Positions 53,694-61,845 of a stretch of 64,000 bases of DNA are shown here, piece by piece. A program made the translations under genes and the position numbers. The notes under the pieces were generated by a model. It worked only from the letters and a program-made list of their open reading frames with translations. It did not search any database and was not told the origin of the DNA. This stretch comes from Gordonia neofelifaecis NRRL B-59395. GTDB lineage: Bacteria > Actinomycetota > Actinomycetes > Mycobacteriales > Mycobacteriaceae. Numbering within the stretch: the stretch's first letter is position 1; every line of letters begins with the position of its first letter. The DNA is taken from NCBI RefSeq assembly GCF_000192435.1, contig NZ_AEUD01000009.1:107601-171600 (forward strand), given 5' to 3'.

Positions 53694-54512
53694 ATGGCAC
53701 CGTCCGCACTGCTCGCCTCCACCGCTGAGCCCGACACGTTCCGGCCGCTGGAACGGTCGCGCAGCGGCTGGGGCGACGACCACGTGCGCGGCATGGCGGT
53801 CACCGGCGCGCTCGCGCGGGCCGCCGAGCGTACGGTGACGGCCGATCGCGGTGGGCCGATGACGCCCGCCCGATTCACCTTCGACCTGTTCCGGCCGGTC
53901 CGCATGACGGACTTCTCCACCGCCGGCCGGATCCGCCGCAGCGGCCGCCGGATCTGTCTGATCGACGTCGAGGCCAGACAGCACGGCGAGCCGGTGGCGC
54001 GGGCGAGCGTCCTGTTCGCCGAACCGGCCGGCGGGCGGTCGTCGCCGATCTGGAACGACGGCGCCGCGCCGAGCCCGCCATCCGTCGACGCCGCCGCGCC
54101 CGCCCATCTCGAGCGCGTCTACGGCACCGACCGGCGCGGCTGGCTGCCGCCCGGCGAGATCCCCGGCGACGACGACCGCAAGTGGGTCTGGCACTTCCCG
54201 ATTCAGCTCGTCGAGGGCGAGGAGGTGACCGCGTTCCAGTCCGCGGCGGCGGTCGCGGACGTGGTGAACGCCGTCTGCCACACCGGCGCTCGCGGACTCG
54301 AGTTCATCAACGCCGACGGATCGATGACCCTGTCCCGGTCGCCGGTCGGCAGGTCTATCGGACTGGTCGCGAGCACCCGCTTCGAATCGGCCGGGGTGTC
54401 GGCGGCGAGCGCCATCGTCTTCGACGACGACGGCCCGTTCGGCACCGTCACGGCGACCGGGTTGGCCGCGCCACCGGTCCAATTACTATCGCCTTTGGCG
54501 ATCCGCGAATGA
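53694..54512 (+). CDS. Thioesterase-superfamily (double hot-dog) protein
   Basis: A 272-residue protein of the acyl-CoA thioesterase (TesB-like) superfamily. MTPARFTFDLFRPVRMTDF is the first hot-dog motif, and the second half includes NAVCHTGARGLEFINADGSM with FESAGVSAASAIVFDDDGPF at the end. CGGAG precedes the ATG by 5 bases. It could release the free acid from a stalled CoA ester. Activity is inferred from fold only. Confidence 0.8.
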   Translation: MAPSALLASTAEPDTFRPLERSRSGWGDDHVRGMAVTGALARAAERTVTADRGGPMTPARFTFDLFRPVRMTDFSTAGRIRRSGRRICLIDVEARQHGEPVARASVLFAEPAGGRSSPIWNDGAAPSPPSVDAAAPAHLERVYGTDRRGWLPPGEIPGDDDRKWVWHFPIQLVEGEEVTAFQSAAAVADVVNAVCHTGARGLEFINADGSMTLSRSPVGRSIGLVASTRFESAGVSAASAIVFDDDGPFGTVTATGLAAPPVQLLSPLAIRE

Positions 54513-54552
54513 ACCCGCAGATCAGCGAACCGGACAACGGAAGGGAGCGGCG

Positions 54553-55233
54553 GTGAGCACCAGCGCGTCCGCTCGGGTCGGCAGGCACAAGCAGCTGCCC
54601 GACGCCGTCGCGGGCTACGTCCGCGAACAGATCATGTCCGGGAATCTCCGGCCCGGTGAGTTCCTGCGCATGGAGCCGATCGCCGAGGCCGTCGGGGTGT
54701 CGATCACGCCGGTGCGAGAAGGTCTGCTGCGGCTGTCGAACGAGGGGTTCGTGACCGCGGTACCGCGCCGGGGATTCATGGTCGCCGAGTTCACCCGCCA
54801 GGACGTGCGCGATCTGTTCTGGGTGCAGTCACAGCTCGCCGGTGAGCTCGCGGCCCGCGCCGCCACGACCATCGACGACGAGACCCTCGCACGCGTTCAC
54901 GAGGTGATGCTGCAGTGCGAGGCCGCCGTCGAGCGCCACGACACCGTCGCCATCGGCGACCTCGGCCACGAGTTCCATCGACTCATCAATCTGTCGGCCT
55001 CGTCCGATCATCTCGCCCGGCTGTACGGGTCCATCGTCAAGCATCTGCCGAACTCGTTCTACGCCTCCATCGAAGCGCACGTGCGCACCGTGGTTCCCGA
55101 GCACCGCGAGACCTACGCCGCACTCGAGACCCGCGACGGTGAGCGGGCCCGCGAGATCACCGAGCATCACATCGTCAACAGCGCCGACTTCGTGATCGCG
55201 ATGCTCGAAGAACGGGGACTCTGGGCGGACTGA
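54553..55233 (+). CDS. GntR/FCD regulator B
   Basis: A 226-residue paralogue of regulator A at 45395. Both share the pattern PGEFLRxEPIAxAxGxSxTP and the linker DLFWVQxxLAGxLAARA. Metal-site His occurs in GHEFHRLINL, and later in AHVRTVVPEHRET and EHHIVNSA. AAGGGAG precedes the GTG. It ends the rightward operon, so each arm of the cluster carries its own copy. Confidence 0.9.
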   Translation: MSTSASARVGRHKQLPDAVAGYVREQIMSGNLRPGEFLRMEPIAEAVGVSITPVREGLLRLSNEGFVTAVPRRGFMVAEFTRQDVRDLFWVQSQLAGELAARAATTIDDETLARVHEVMLQCEAAVERHDTVAIGDLGHEFHRLINLSASSDHLARLYGSIVKHLPNSFYASIEAHVRTVVPEHRETYAALETRDGERAREITEHHIVNSADFVIAMLEERGLWAD

Positions 55234-55234
55234 C

Positions 55235-56125
55235 CTACCCGCCGAACGTGACTCCGGTCAGTTCCTCCGACGCATCCCAGAGCTTCTCCGCGAGGCCGAG
55301 GTCGCTGGCGAGCGCCGACCTTCCGGCGAGCGCGGGATGGCCACGCATCTCGCGGAAGCGGTCGGGGCCGACGTACGAGCCGCCGGGCAGGTCCTGGCTC
55401 GCCGCGAAGAGCATCGGCCAGGCGCCGGCCTCGGCCGACTGGGCGATCACCTTGTTGCCGACGCTGCCCGCCGCGTCGAACACGGCGTTGCCGGTCCGAG
55501 TCTGCAGATTCGTCGCCGAGTAGCCGGGATGCGCGGCCATCGACCGCACGGCCGAGCCCGACCGCGACAGTCGCCGCTGGAGTTCGAGCGAGAACAACAG
55601 GTTCGCCAGCTTCGACTGGCCGTATGCGCCGCCGCGGTTGTAGCTGCGACGCTCCCAGTTCAGATCCGTGAGGTCGATCGCGCCCGTCCGGTGCATGATC
55701 GACGACATCGTGACCACGCGGTCGCGGACGTGCGGGAGCAGCAGATTCGTCAGCGCGAAGTGCCCCAGATGGTTGGTGCCGAACTGCGTCTCGAAACCGT
55801 CCCTGGTCCGCCCCTCCGGGACGTTCATGATGCCGGCGTTGTTGACGAGGACGTCGATGTCGCCGGACCAGTCGTCGGCGAACTGCCGGACCGATGCCAG
55901 GTCCGCGAGATCGAGTCGGCGGACCTCGGTGTCACCCGGCACCCCGGCCGCCGCAGCCTCGCCTCGGTCGGTGTCGCGCACGGCGAGCACGACGCGTGCG
56001 GCGGCTCCGCCGAATCGCTTGGCAGCGGCGAGCCCGAGACCGCTGTTGGCCCCGGTGACGACCACGGTGCGATCGGCGAACGACGGAAGGTCCGCGGCTG
56101 TCCACTTGTACTGATCATTCGACAT
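55235..56125 (-). CDS. SDR oxidoreductase (retinol dehydrogenase-like)
   Basis: A 296-residue atypical-length SDR. Cofactor motif VVTGANSGLGLAAAKRFG, LVNNAGIMNVPE, the catalytic Ser in TMSSIMHRTG and Tyr/Lys in GAYGQSKLANLLFSLEL are intact. This is the WW-oxidoreductase/RDH-like group common in actinobacteria, with broad carbonyl or alcohol substrates. It converges on GntR gene B with a one-base gap and is likely monocistronic. Confidence 0.9.
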   Translation of the reverse strand: MSNDQYKWTAADLPSFADRTVVVTGANSGLGLAAAKRFGGAAARVVLAVRDTDRGEAAAAGVPGDTEVRRLDLADLASVRQFADDWSGDIDVLVNNAGIMNVPEGRTRDGFETQFGTNHLGHFALTNLLLPHVRDRVVTMSSIMHRTGAIDLTDLNWERRSYNRGGAYGQSKLANLLFSLELQRRLSRSGSAVRSMAAHPGYSATNLQTRTGNAVFDAAGSVGNKVIAQSAEAGAWPMLFAASQDLPGGSYVGPDRFREMRGHPALAGRSALASDLGLAEKLWDASEELTGVTFGG

Positions 56126-56161
56126 GCAGCCAGTCCTACCAGCCGCGCGGGCAACGCGCAG

Positions 56162-56695
56162 TCAGTCGCTCTCGGTGCCACCCATCAGCCGCGCGTAGAT
56201 GCCGCGGTCGGTCCGCGGTCCGCCCGGGGTGTCCGCGCCGTAGCGCTCGATCTCCGCCTGCAGATCCAGCGGCCGCGTCGGCGGCACCCCGGGCACCAGT
56301 TCGTCGGCGACGAACTCGTCGGGCACCAGCCAGGTCACCTCGAACTCGATGCCGTCGGGGTCGACGCCGTAGAGCGCCTTCGTCGCCGCATGGTTCGCCG
56401 CACCGGTCAGTGCCCGCGCCGCCGACATCCGTTCGCCGACGGCCGCCATGTCGCGCAGGGTCTCGACCTCCCAAGCCAGGTGGTACAGCCCGACCGCCCC
56501 GCCCGCGGGCTTGGCCGACGACGCCCGGAAGAGCCCGAGGTCGTGGTCGTTCGCTGAGTTGGCCCCGCGCAGGAACGCCGCCCCCGGGAAGTCGACCGGC
56601 AGCTTCTCGAACCCGAGGACCTCCGTGTAGAAGGCGACGCTGCGTTCGACGTCGGCCACATACAGCACGGCGTGATTCAGGCTTCGTACAGACAT
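56162..56695 (-). CDS. VOC/glyoxalase-family protein
   Basis: A 177-residue single-module VOC protein starting MSVRSLNHAVLYVADVERSV. Metal-ligand positions of the fold are seen at His in LNHAV, His in LYHLAWEVE and Glu in GIEFEVTWL. It resembles catechol 2,3-dioxygenase-like or glyoxalase proteins of unassigned substrate. GGAAGG lies before the ATG. A C-terminal extension of about 40 residues follows the fold. Confidence 0.82.
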   Translation of the reverse strand: MSVRSLNHAVLYVADVERSVAFYTEVLGFEKLPVDFPGAAFLRGANSANDHDLGLFRASSAKPAGGAVGLYHLAWEVETLRDMAAVGERMSAARALTGAANHAATKALYGVDPDGIEFEVTWLVPDEFVADELVPGVPPTRPLDLQAEIERYGADTPGGPRTDRGIYARLMGGTESD

Positions 56696-56839
56696 CAGGG
56701 GACCTTCCAAGCGGGCACTTACTAATCAGAAGTTACAAGACGCGGCCCGCGCGACAGTAGCGCGGCCCGTCGGCATCATCGACGATCGTTGGGGCCTCGA
56801 TACTGTGTACATACCGACTCTCACGTCTCGGAGGCCGAC

Positions 56840-57046
56840 ATGACTCAGCGAATCCTCGTCACCATGCCCGACGACACCGCCGAACGACTACGTGCCGCCA
56901 TCCCGAAAGGCGAGGTCAGCGGCTTCGTCGTCGCGCAGGTCGAGCGCGGCCTGCGCGAACGCGAACTCCGATCCATGGACGACGCGGTCGCCGACATCGT
57001 CGACAACGACAAGGCGTTGCTCGATCGGCTGGGGAACGTACATTGA
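56840..57046 (+). CDS. Antitoxin of a Doc-type module
   Basis: A 68-residue protein starting MTQRILVTMPDDTAERLRAA, whose first strand and helices look like a ribbon-helix-helix DNA-binding fold. A helical acidic C-terminus follows (RSMDDAVADIVDNDKALLDR) that may clamp the toxin. GGAGG precedes the ATG by 5 bases. Its stop overlaps the toxin start, so both are translated together. It presumably represses its own promoter. Confidence 0.8.
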   Translation: MTQRILVTMPDDTAERLRAAIPKGEVSGFVVAQVERGLRERELRSMDDAVADIVDNDKALLDRLGNVH

Positions 57047-57417
57047 TCTGGTGCCCCGAGATCGCGGACATCTTCCTCGTCTATCGAGCGGTGTACGGTG
57101 CCGATCCCGAAGTGCGCGACGGCGGACTGCTTCAGAGCAGCATTCAACGTCCCGCCGTGACCCTCTTCGGAGAAGAGCAGTATCCGACCCTTCACCGCAA
57201 AGCAGCGGCACTGTTCGACTCGCTGTGCCGCAACCACGCCCTCGTCGACGGCAACAAGCGGTGCGCCTGGATCGCTGTGCGACTCATCTACTTCCGTAAC
57301 GCCGGCCATCGCTGGCTACTCGGCGACGACGCCGCCTACGACCTCGTCATCCGCGCGTGCTCCGAGCACGTGGCGCTCGACGACCTCGAAGCGGCACTCC
57401 GCCGGGGCTTCGGATAG
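57043..57417 (+). CDS. Doc/Fic-family toxin (death-on-curing)
   Basis: A 124-residue Fic-fold protein with a TTG start overlapping the antitoxin stop. The active loop is HALVDGNKRCAW around residues 65-76, close to the Doc motif HxFxDANKR with Gly replacing Ala. Doc toxins phosphorylate elongation factor Tu; classic Fic enzymes AMPylate, and one loop cannot settle this. The LHRKAAALFDSLCRNH helix precedes the loop as in the family. Confidence 0.88.
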   Translation: MIWCPEIADIFLVYRAVYGADPEVRDGGLLQSSIQRPAVTLFGEEQYPTLHRKAAALFDSLCRNHALVDGNKRCAWIAVRLIYFRNAGHRWLLGDDAAYDLVIRACSEHVALDDLEAALRRGFG

Positions 57418-57528
57418 ACGAGAATGTTCCCTCTCCGCGAATAGCGGACTCGCCCGAACCCGCCGTGTTCCATCACCTGCGGCCGTTGACCGAATCCGTG
57501 GAATCGGACTCGTTCAGCGATATCTCAC

Positions 57529-57960
57529 GTGCGTCGGGGTTGCGAGGTGCCAAACCGTCCGGTCCGAAGGTGCGGCGATACGGTCCTCGACTCGTTCCGG
57601 GAACTGTGGAGCCCCCGGATCCTCACGCACGTGAATGACTGGGACGTGCGTCTGGCGAGAGTGGAAGGATCCTTCGTCTGGCACTCTCATCCCGACACAG
57701 ACGAGTTGTTCATCGTCCTCGACGGCTCCCTCGACATCCAGCTCCGCGAGACCGGCGAAGAGGCCACGGCCGTGCACCTCGAGCGACACGACGTCTTCGT
57801 CGTCCCACGGGGACCGAGCACTGCTCACGGTCGCCGCACGGCGCAACGATCATGCTGTTCGAGCCGACCGGAATGTTGAACACCGGGGACTACGACGGTG
57901 AGGTTCCCCGAGCACATCACCTCGACGACCGGTGCACCTGCTTGAGTCGCCTGTTCTCGA
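57529..57960 (+). pseudogene. Cupin-domain gene with a frameshift
   Basis: From about 57580 the frame encodes a typical small cupin: VEGSFVWHSHPDTDELFIVL with the metal His pair and Glu, then LERHDVFVVPRG. At about 57811-57813 the family sequence moves to another frame, where TEHCSRSPHGATIMLFEPTG and MLNTGDYDGEVP continue it. One missing base explains this. It is a disrupted gene, or a sequencing error. No clear ribosome site marks the start, and its end beyond 57930 is uncertain. Confidence 0.65.
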
Positions 57961-57984
57961 GAACTGCGGTCGTGGCGGGGTCGG

Positions 57985-58443
57985 TCAGTCGAGCCACTGA
58001 CGTGTGTACACGTCCTGCCAGCGGACATGAATGCGATCACCCACGCTCGCAGCGATGTCTGAGCCGAGGGCGAGGGTGAGGGTCTCGCGTACCGCCGCTC
58101 GCACCCGCTCGGCTTCGGCGTGCAGATCATCGCCGTATCGCGCGATCAGGCCGATCATGACGCCGGTCACTTGATCCGCATCGCCGTCGACCTGCGCGCG
58201 CACCACGAGACGGCCCGTCGCGGTCCGGACCCGAGTGGCGAGAAGCTGCTTCACGACCCGGTCGTTGATCCGGATGCGCACGTCGTCCGTCGCGAGTTCA
58301 CGACCGGGGCGGCGGAGCGCGGGTACGGCACCGGCAACACGGGCGATCAACCGCGCGACGTCACCGGACGGCGCGTCGAGGCGACGGCTGGCCTCCACCA
58401 GCCATGCGTCGGTCGGCTCCTCGCCGACGGTGCTCGAGCTCAT
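57985..58443 (-). CDS. Asp23-cluster protein of unknown function
   Basis: A 152-residue protein whose ATG overlaps the sigma-factor stop (ATGA). The C-terminal half, IGLIARYGDDLHAEAERVRA, resembles the alternating strand-helix layout of Asp23-type domains, and it ends VRWQDVYTRQWLD. I cannot assign a family with confidence. Coupling to the ECF sigma gene suggests it regulates the factor or belongs to the same envelope stress complex; no anti-sigma zinc motif or membrane helix is seen. Confidence 0.75.
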   Translation of the reverse strand: MSSSTVGEEPTDAWLVEASRRLDAPSGDVARLIARVAGAVPALRRPGRELATDDVRIRINDRVVKQLLATRVRTATGRLVVRAQVDGDADQVTGVMIGLIARYGDDLHAEAERVRAAVRETLTLALGSDIAASVGDRIHVRWQDVYTRQWLD

Positions 58444-59138
58444 GTCCGCGCCCTCCTCTCTGATCCGTTGACGCTTCGCCGGTCTCGGTCCGGCGGGCCG
58501 TCGCCATCCGACATCGTGGCGAGTGTCTCAGCCGGTGCCGGGTCCGGAGCCCCCGGTCTCCACGGTGCCAGCCGCGTGGACAGGTAACTCCGGCTTCGCT
58601 GCAGATGACCGCGAACCGACCCGTTGCTGATCCTCAGCGCCTGTCCGATCTCGGCCATCTTCAGCCCTTCGACCTCTTTCAGCCACCAGACGGCTCGTGA
58701 GGTCTGCGGAAGACTCGCGAGTTCAGCGCGCAGCGCGTCGACCAACTCCGACTTCTCCACCGATTCGCTGGGAAGCGGCTGCGCTGAGGCGAGATCCGCG
58801 AATGTCTCGTCGGCCGACGGGACTTCGTGCGTACGCCGGTAGTGATCGACGGCCTTGCGGTGCGCGATGCCAAGGGCCCAGGTGCGCACCTTGCTATGGA
58901 AGCCGAAGTCCGGCAAGCCTTTCCACACGGCGAGAAGAGTCTCCTGCACCAGGTCCTCAGCAACCGCCGGATCGTCGACCATTCTGCGCATGAAACGCAG
59001 GACGACCGGGGCCAACCGGCCGACCAGAACGTCGAAGGCCTCTGGATCACCCGCGGCGGCGGCAGCGGCCAACTCCTCGTCGGTGAACCCGTCGAGGCCT
59101 GCCCAGCCATCACCGATGGTGTGATTCAGATCACTCAC
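58440..59138 (-). CDS. ECF-family RNA polymerase sigma factor
   Basis: A 232-residue group 4 sigma factor. Region 2 shows RFMRRMVDDPAVAEDLVQET with the core-binding and -10 recognition helices, followed by KVRTWALGIAHRKAVDHYRR. Region 4 is LPQTSRAVWWLKEVEGLKMA with the helix-turn-helix IGQALRISNGSVRGHLQRSR. A 50-residue disordered C-terminal tail follows. It is divergent from the Asp23 operon and probably drives it. No typical anti-sigma gene adjoins. Confidence 0.9.
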   Translation of the reverse strand: MSDLNHTIGDGWAGLDGFTDEELAAAAAAGDPEAFDVLVGRLAPVVLRFMRRMVDDPAVAEDLVQETLLAVWKGLPDFGFHSKVRTWALGIAHRKAVDHYRRTHEVPSADETFADLASAQPLPSESVEKSELVDALRAELASLPQTSRAVWWLKEVEGLKMAEIGQALRISNGSVRGHLQRSRSYLSTRLAPWRPGAPDPAPAETLATMSDGDGPPDRDRRSVNGSERRART

Positions 59139-59155
59139 CGCTTCGCGTGCAACTT

Positions 59156-59174
59156 TCAGTCGAACTGCGACTGA
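59156..59174. promoter_or_regulatory. Inverted repeat in the sigma/Asp23 divergent promoter
   Basis: TCAGTCG-AACTG-CGACTGA is a perfect 7-bp inverted repeat in the 83-base gap between the sigma gene and the Asp23 operon. The TATATAC sequence just right of it could be a -10 element for the rightward operon. Confidence 0.5.
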
Positions 59175-59221
59175 CTATATACAGCTCCTGACTCGCAGGG
59201 GCGCGCGTGGAAGGGACCAGC

Positions 59222-59716
59222 ATGAGCGAACAGACCATCGCGACATCGACCGCTTCGGCAGCCGCAGACGAGTCATCGCCTGCGGCGGGCAAGGACGTCG
59301 AACTGGTGCGGAAGTCCGGGCCGCAGACTGGCGGAAGCCTCGGGACCACGTCGATCGCAGACATCGTCGTCGCGAAGATCGCGGGCATCGCCGCGCGTGA
59401 GATCGACGGGGTCTACGACCTCGGCGGCACCACGGAACGGGCGGTCGGCAAAGTTCGCGAGGTACTCCCGGGAACGACGGCCGACGTGACGCAGGGCATC
59501 GACGTCGAGGTCGGCGAGCGTCAGGCCGCAGTCGATGTCTCGATCATCGCGGAGTTCGGTGTGGCGATCCACCAGCTGGCCGGCGCGATCCGTCGGAATG
59601 TCATCAACGCGATCGAGCAGATGACCGGCCTCGACGTCACAGAGGTGAATGTGACGGTCCTCGACGTGCATTTCGAGGATGATCTGCAGGATTCCGGCGA
59701 GCCTCGGGTCCAGTGA
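59222..59716 (+). CDS. Asp23/Gls24 envelope stress protein
   Basis: A 164-residue cytoplasmic Asp23/Gls24 protein. After a disordered Ala/Ser-rich N-terminus the domain opens with TSIADIVVAKIAGIAAREID and has GIDVEVGERQAAVDVSIIAE and the terminal strand DVTEVNVTVLDVHFEDD. In firmicutes Asp23 coats the inner membrane through AmaP. GGAAGGGA precedes ATG 59222. It starts an operon of six coupled genes plus a CsbD gene. Confidence 0.92.
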   Translation: MSEQTIATSTASAAADESSPAAGKDVELVRKSGPQTGGSLGTTSIADIVVAKIAGIAAREIDGVYDLGGTTERAVGKVREVLPGTTADVTQGIDVEVGERQAAVDVSIIAEFGVAIHQLAGAIRRNVINAIEQMTGLDVTEVNVTVLDVHFEDDLQDSGEPRVQ

Positions 59717-60054
59717 TGGGAGACGCTCCGACCGACCAGGCCGAAGGCGGGTCGTCGGCCAAGGATGTCGCGGAAGCTGTGCTAGCCGTGCCGGGCGTGG
59801 CAGCACTCGACAGCGGGCCGTTCGGCGCGGTCGCGACCTACCTTCCCGGCGAACGTGTGAACGGCGTGCGGATCTCACCCGAAGACGCGTCCGTGCACAT
59901 CGTCGTCGATCTGCGCTACGACCTTCGGCGGGTGGCCGACACCGCGGCCGCCGCGGCGGCTGACGTCCTGGGACGCCCGTTCGTCGTCGTGATCGAGGAC
60001 GTGACGACTGAACCATCGGCTCCCGGCACTGAACACGAGAGGACTGCGGAATGA
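59716..60054 (+). CDS. Small Asp23-like protein
   Basis: A 112-residue protein with one alpha/beta unit: VAEAVLAVPGVAALDSGPFG, VNGVRISPEDASVHIVVDLR and VLGRPFVVVIEDV. The order helix, strand, strand is that of a reduced Asp23 domain. The ATG shares a base with the previous stop. It may assemble with the full Asp23 proteins of the operon. Confidence 0.78.
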   Translation: MGDAPTDQAEGGSSAKDVAEAVLAVPGVAALDSGPFGAVATYLPGERVNGVRISPEDASVHIVVDLRYDLRRVADTAAAAAADVLGRPFVVVIEDVTTEPSAPGTEHERTAE

Positions 60055-60233
60055 GTAGGACTGCAACGATCGGCCTCCTGGCCGGCCTGCTGCTCGCACT
60101 GGCGGCCACCACCGGAGGGATCGGAGGTTTGATCCTGGCAATCGTCCTCGGCACCGTCGGCCTCCTAGCCGGACTCCAGGTCGACGGAAGCATCGACGTC
60201 CGCGCCATCGTGCGCAGCCGCAGCCGTGGCTGA
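60051..60233 (+). CDS. Small membrane protein of the Asp23 operon (DUF2273-like)
   Basis: A 60-residue protein with two hydrophobic segments (LLAGLLLALAATTGGIGGLI and LAIVLGTVGLLAGL) and a basic tail VRSRSRG. Small DUF2273-type membrane proteins accompany Asp23 genes in many genomes. Start overlaps the previous stop (ATGA). Likely part of the membrane anchor. Confidence 0.8.
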   Translation: MSRTATIGLLAGLLLALAATTGGIGGLILAIVLGTVGLLAGLQVDGSIDVRAIVRSRSRG

Positions 60234-60690
60234 TGCAGTCGGACCCTCGGCGCCGGTCGATGGTCCGGGTCGTCTTGCCGTGGCCGACGTCGTGTTCGAG
60301 AAGATCGCTCTGCGGGCGGCGTTGAGCGTGCGCGGGGTCGTCGCCCGCGACGCCTCGGTGACGGGAGCGCTGGGTGCGCTCGTGAACGGTGAGACCACCG
60401 TCGGACTGGACTATCCGCGCGCACGGGTGGAGAGCGCCGGAGGATTCGCGCATGTCGTCGACGTCGCGTTGGCCGTCGCGTGGCCGTCGCCGATCACTGA
60501 TGTCTGCAAGCGTGTACGCCGCCGTGTCGGCGATGAACTCGAACAGCTCACCGGAGGACGCCCGGTACGGGTGAACGTCACCGTCGCCGCGGTGATTCCG
60601 GGTGCGACTGCGGCGCTGAAGAAGAACGGTTTCGTCGAGCTACCCGAGCCGGACGATGCCGCTCGCTACCCCGGAATCGAAAGTAGGTGA
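60226..60690 (+). CDS. Asp23/Gls24-like protein 2
   Basis: A 154-residue Asp23 homologue beginning at a GTG inside the end of the small membrane gene. LAVADVVFEKIALRAALSVR opens the domain; ALAVAWPSPITDVCKRVRRR and GRPVRVNVTVAAVIPG close it. It diverges from the first Asp23 in the middle, so the pair may form mixed assemblies. Confidence 0.82.
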   Translation: MADAVGPSAPVDGPGRLAVADVVFEKIALRAALSVRGVVARDASVTGALGALVNGETTVGLDYPRARVESAGGFAHVVDVALAVAWPSPITDVCKRVRRRVGDELEQLTGGRPVRVNVTVAAVIPGATAALKKNGFVELPEPDDAARYPGIESR

Positions 60691-60694
60691 TCCG

Positions 60695-61273
60695 ATGACC
60701 GAACCGGCACTGCGTGACGTCGTCGCGCAAGATATTGCGGACACCCCGGTGCGAGAGCCGGTCGCGTTTCCAGGGGCGGCGATCGCGGGCGGCGTGCTCG
60801 GCGTGGCGTTGCTCGTCCTGTCAGGCCTGCTGGTGCGCGACGTGCTCGTGGTCACCGGACTCGTCGGCGGAGACACCTGGACGCATCACCTCGTGGTGGA
60901 ACTGAGCGCACAGACGTGGAGCGGATGGATGTGGTCCATTCCGATTCTGTGCGCACTGGTCGGTCTGGGCCTCCTGTGGCTGGCGATCAAGCCACGTCGT
61001 CGGACTCACCTGAGCGTCGACGGATATCAGGTGGCGTGGACGCGTCCGGTGGACGTTGCTCGCAGTGCCAGCGCCGCGGCCCTCAAGGTACCGAACGTAC
61101 GACGCGCGGTGACCTCGGTCGGACGCAAGCGCATCCGAGTGACGGTCACCGCTGCCGGTCCTGTCGATCGCGAGCGGATCGCGAGGGCGGCCGCGGACGC
61201 TGTCGCTCGCGTCTGCGCGGGTAGGCCGGTCGTGGTCAAGGTGCGGGACCCGAGAAGGGAGAACCGCGGATGA
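60695..61273 (+). CDS. Membrane protein of the Asp23 operon (DUF6286-like)
   Basis: A 192-residue protein with two membrane helices (AIAGGVLGVALLVLSGLLV and WSIPILCALVGLGLLWLAI) and a cytoplasmic C-terminal Asp23-like half, SASAAALKVPNVRRAVTSVG to AVARVCAGRPVVVKV. It resembles proteins annotated DUF6286 in actinobacterial Asp23 loci. ATG 60695 lies 5 bases after the previous stop region; its own stop overlaps the next start. Confidence 0.8.
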   Translation: MTEPALRDVVAQDIADTPVREPVAFPGAAIAGGVLGVALLVLSGLLVRDVLVVTGLVGGDTWTHHLVVELSAQTWSGWMWSIPILCALVGLGLLWLAIKPRRRTHLSVDGYQVAWTRPVDVARSASAAALKVPNVRRAVTSVGRKRIRVTVTAAGPVDRERIARAAADAVARVCAGRPVVVKVRDPRRENRG

Positions 61274-61824
61274 ACCGCAGCGCGTCTGTCTTGCACCGGC
61301 TGTCGATCGGGGTCGTCGGAGTTGTGCTCGTCGCAGTGGCCGTCGCAGTGATTCTGTACCAGGTCTCCGTCGAGCCGGTGGCCGGTTGGATATCGCGCAT
61401 CGACACCCGCCAGCTCACCGAAACGGTCGGAAAGGGCTGGTTCGGCGCAGTCCTGGCGCTGGTCGCGGTGCTTGCGGCGTACTGGGGCTGGCGGCTCATC
61501 AGAACGACGATCGCGCCCCACAGGCCCGAGCAGTTCCTGCTCGATGCAAGTGAGACCGAAGGCGCCCTGACGATCTCGCTGAAGCAAGTCGCACAAGCCA
61601 TCGAGGAACACCTCGCGACGCAGACGGGGCTTCGGCGTGTACGAGCGCAGGCGCTCGACGACCGGGGGCAGAACATCATCCGCATCACCGTCGACGCCCG
61701 CCCCGACCGGTCGTACGACGAGATCGTCGGAGCACTCGCACCGACTGTCGAAGACCTCCGAACGGCATTCGCCGGATCGGACATACACGTCCAGGCGTTT
61801 GTGCACCTGGACGCACTGGAATGA
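61270..61824 (+). CDS. AmaP-like alkaline-shock membrane anchor
   Basis: A 184-residue protein with two N-terminal helices (VVGVVLVAVAVAVILY and AVLALVAVLAAYWGW) separated by about 40 residues, then a cytoplasmic domain (GALTISLKQVAQAIEEHL to DIHVQAFVHLDAL). This is the layout of AmaP, which ties Asp23 to the membrane. The ATGA overlap with the preceding gene shows coupling. Confidence 0.82.
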   Translation: MNRSASVLHRLSIGVVGVVLVAVAVAVILYQVSVEPVAGWISRIDTRQLTETVGKGWFGAVLALVAVLAAYWGWRLIRTTIAPHRPEQFLLDASETEGALTISLKQVAQAIEEHLATQTGLRRVRAQALDDRGQNIIRITVDARPDRSYDEIVGALAPTVEDLRTAFAGSDIHVQAFVHLDALE

Positions 61825-61845
61825 CAACACGGGAGGCACATCGCC

